A DNA stretch of 37,318 nucleotides, from NCBI GenBank assembly GCA_002402195.1, contig NVVL01000050.1, positions 1 through 37,318 of the forward strand, given 5' to 3'. The stretch is from Rickettsiales bacterium. GTDB taxonomy: Bacteria > Pseudomonadota > Alphaproteobacteria > Rickettsiales > Rickettsiaceae. Within the stretch, counting starts at the first letter, position 1. The number at the start of each line of letters is the position of its first letter. Shown here in pieces: positions 37,140 to 37,318 of the stretch. Below the pieces are notes generated by a model. That model did no database searches, was not told where the DNA came from, and was given only the letters and a program-made list of their open reading frames with translations. A program made the translations under genes and the position numbers.

Positions 37140-37318
37140 GTTTGATGGCGATGGCTCTGGCGATGGCTATGGCTATGGCGATGGCTCTGGCTCTGGCGAT
37201 GGCTCTGGCTCTGGCGATGGCTATGGCTATGGCGATGGCTCTGGCTCTGGCTATGGCGATGGCTCTGGCGATTGCTATGGCTATGGCGATGGCTCTGGCT
37301 CTGGCGATGGCGATGGCT
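37123..37318 (+). CDS. Gly/Asp/Ser/Tyr-repeat protein, 5' part (continues at 1-125)
   Basis: ATG 37123 lies inside the end of the previous gene with GAGGGCGCTGAAA upstream as SD. MQKPNKF is followed by pure (D/S/Y)G dipeptides and one Cys to the contig end, then continues to TAA at 123-125 after the overlap, for 73 residues in all. Such Gly-rich acidic/aromatic proteins are probably disordered and could phase-separate or bind surfaces, but the function is unknown. The stop overlaps the next start. The reading depends on the repeat length being assembled correctly. Confidence 0.68.
   Translation, partial: MQKPNKFDGDGSGDGYGYGDGSGSGDGSGSGDGYGYGDGSGSGYGDGSGDCYGYGDGSGSGDGDG
37144..37318 (+). repeat. 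Hexanucleotide repeat tract (main part)
   Basis: From 37144 to the end, GGCGAT, GGCTCT and GGCTAT units follow in irregular order, the same tract as 1-120. Counting the overlap once, it spans about 195 bases. Hexamer tracts like this change length by slippage and are hard to assemble with short reads. Confidence 0.9.
37220..37318. repeat. Terminal direct overlap (copy 2)
   Basis: Identical to 1-99; see that entry. Everything after 37219 is a duplicate of the window start. Confidence 0.9.

Overview
This window looks like one complete genome of a P22-like, short-tailed (podovirus-type) bacteriophage. The first 99 bases (1-99) are repeated exactly as the last 99 bases (37220-37318). That is what a circular, or circularly permuted, contig looks like when an assembler leaves a fixed overlap, and it gives a unit length of 37,219 bp. 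The head and tail genes follow P22 order, and NinB, NinG and dUTPase genes are present. The base composition is moderate. I infer a gammaproteobacterial, probably aquatic, host. I found no integrase, DNA polymerase, primase or replicative helicase.

Layout. A divergent control region at 36356-36491 separates two transcription units. Each of its two promoters has a near-identical 15-bp inverted repeat in its 17-bp spacer. Rightward from it run a small HTH protein (36492), a conserved phage protein (36753), a Gly/Asp/Ser/Tyr repeat protein that crosses the contig junction (37123 to 125), a protein with a replication-protein-like C-terminal signature (118), a run of overlapping tiny genes, NinB (1792), NinG (2768) and dUTPase (3492). 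After a short intergenic gap (4344-4437) come the late genes: lysis (4438-5635, with a T4-type lysozyme), a sulfotransferase-like protein (5659), accessory structural proteins (6323-10804), the terminase pair (10830-12660), portal, scaffold, coat, gp4-like and gp10-like tail-completion proteins, further tail proteins, a gp14-like protein, three ejection-protein candidates (22812-26565) and a tailspike or fiber (26565-28742).

Leftward from the control region, the minus strand holds about 26 mostly tiny genes. They begin with a protein made of 13 Cys-containing hexapeptide repeats (35681-36355). They end with a recombination cassette: a conserved protein (30252), a YqaJ/lambda-exonuclease-type nuclease (29624) and SSB (29169-29599, frameshifted as sequenced). 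Two stretches without genes interrupt the run. At 34132-34226 there is a compact plus-strand promoter, structured RNA and terminator unit resembling a phage C4-type antisense RNA. At 32527-32889 there is a cluster of three multi-branched RNA domains on the minus strand. In two of its long stems the minus strand has G-U pairs where the plus strand would have A-C mismatches.

Working together: the divergent switch sets the balance between the rightward replication, recombination and late programme and the leftward early or accessory programme. Exonuclease, SSB, NinB and NinG form a recombination module. Terminase with the P22-like portal implies headful packaging, which explains the circular assembly. 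The RNA cluster at 32.5-32.9 kb is the best candidate for something undescribed.
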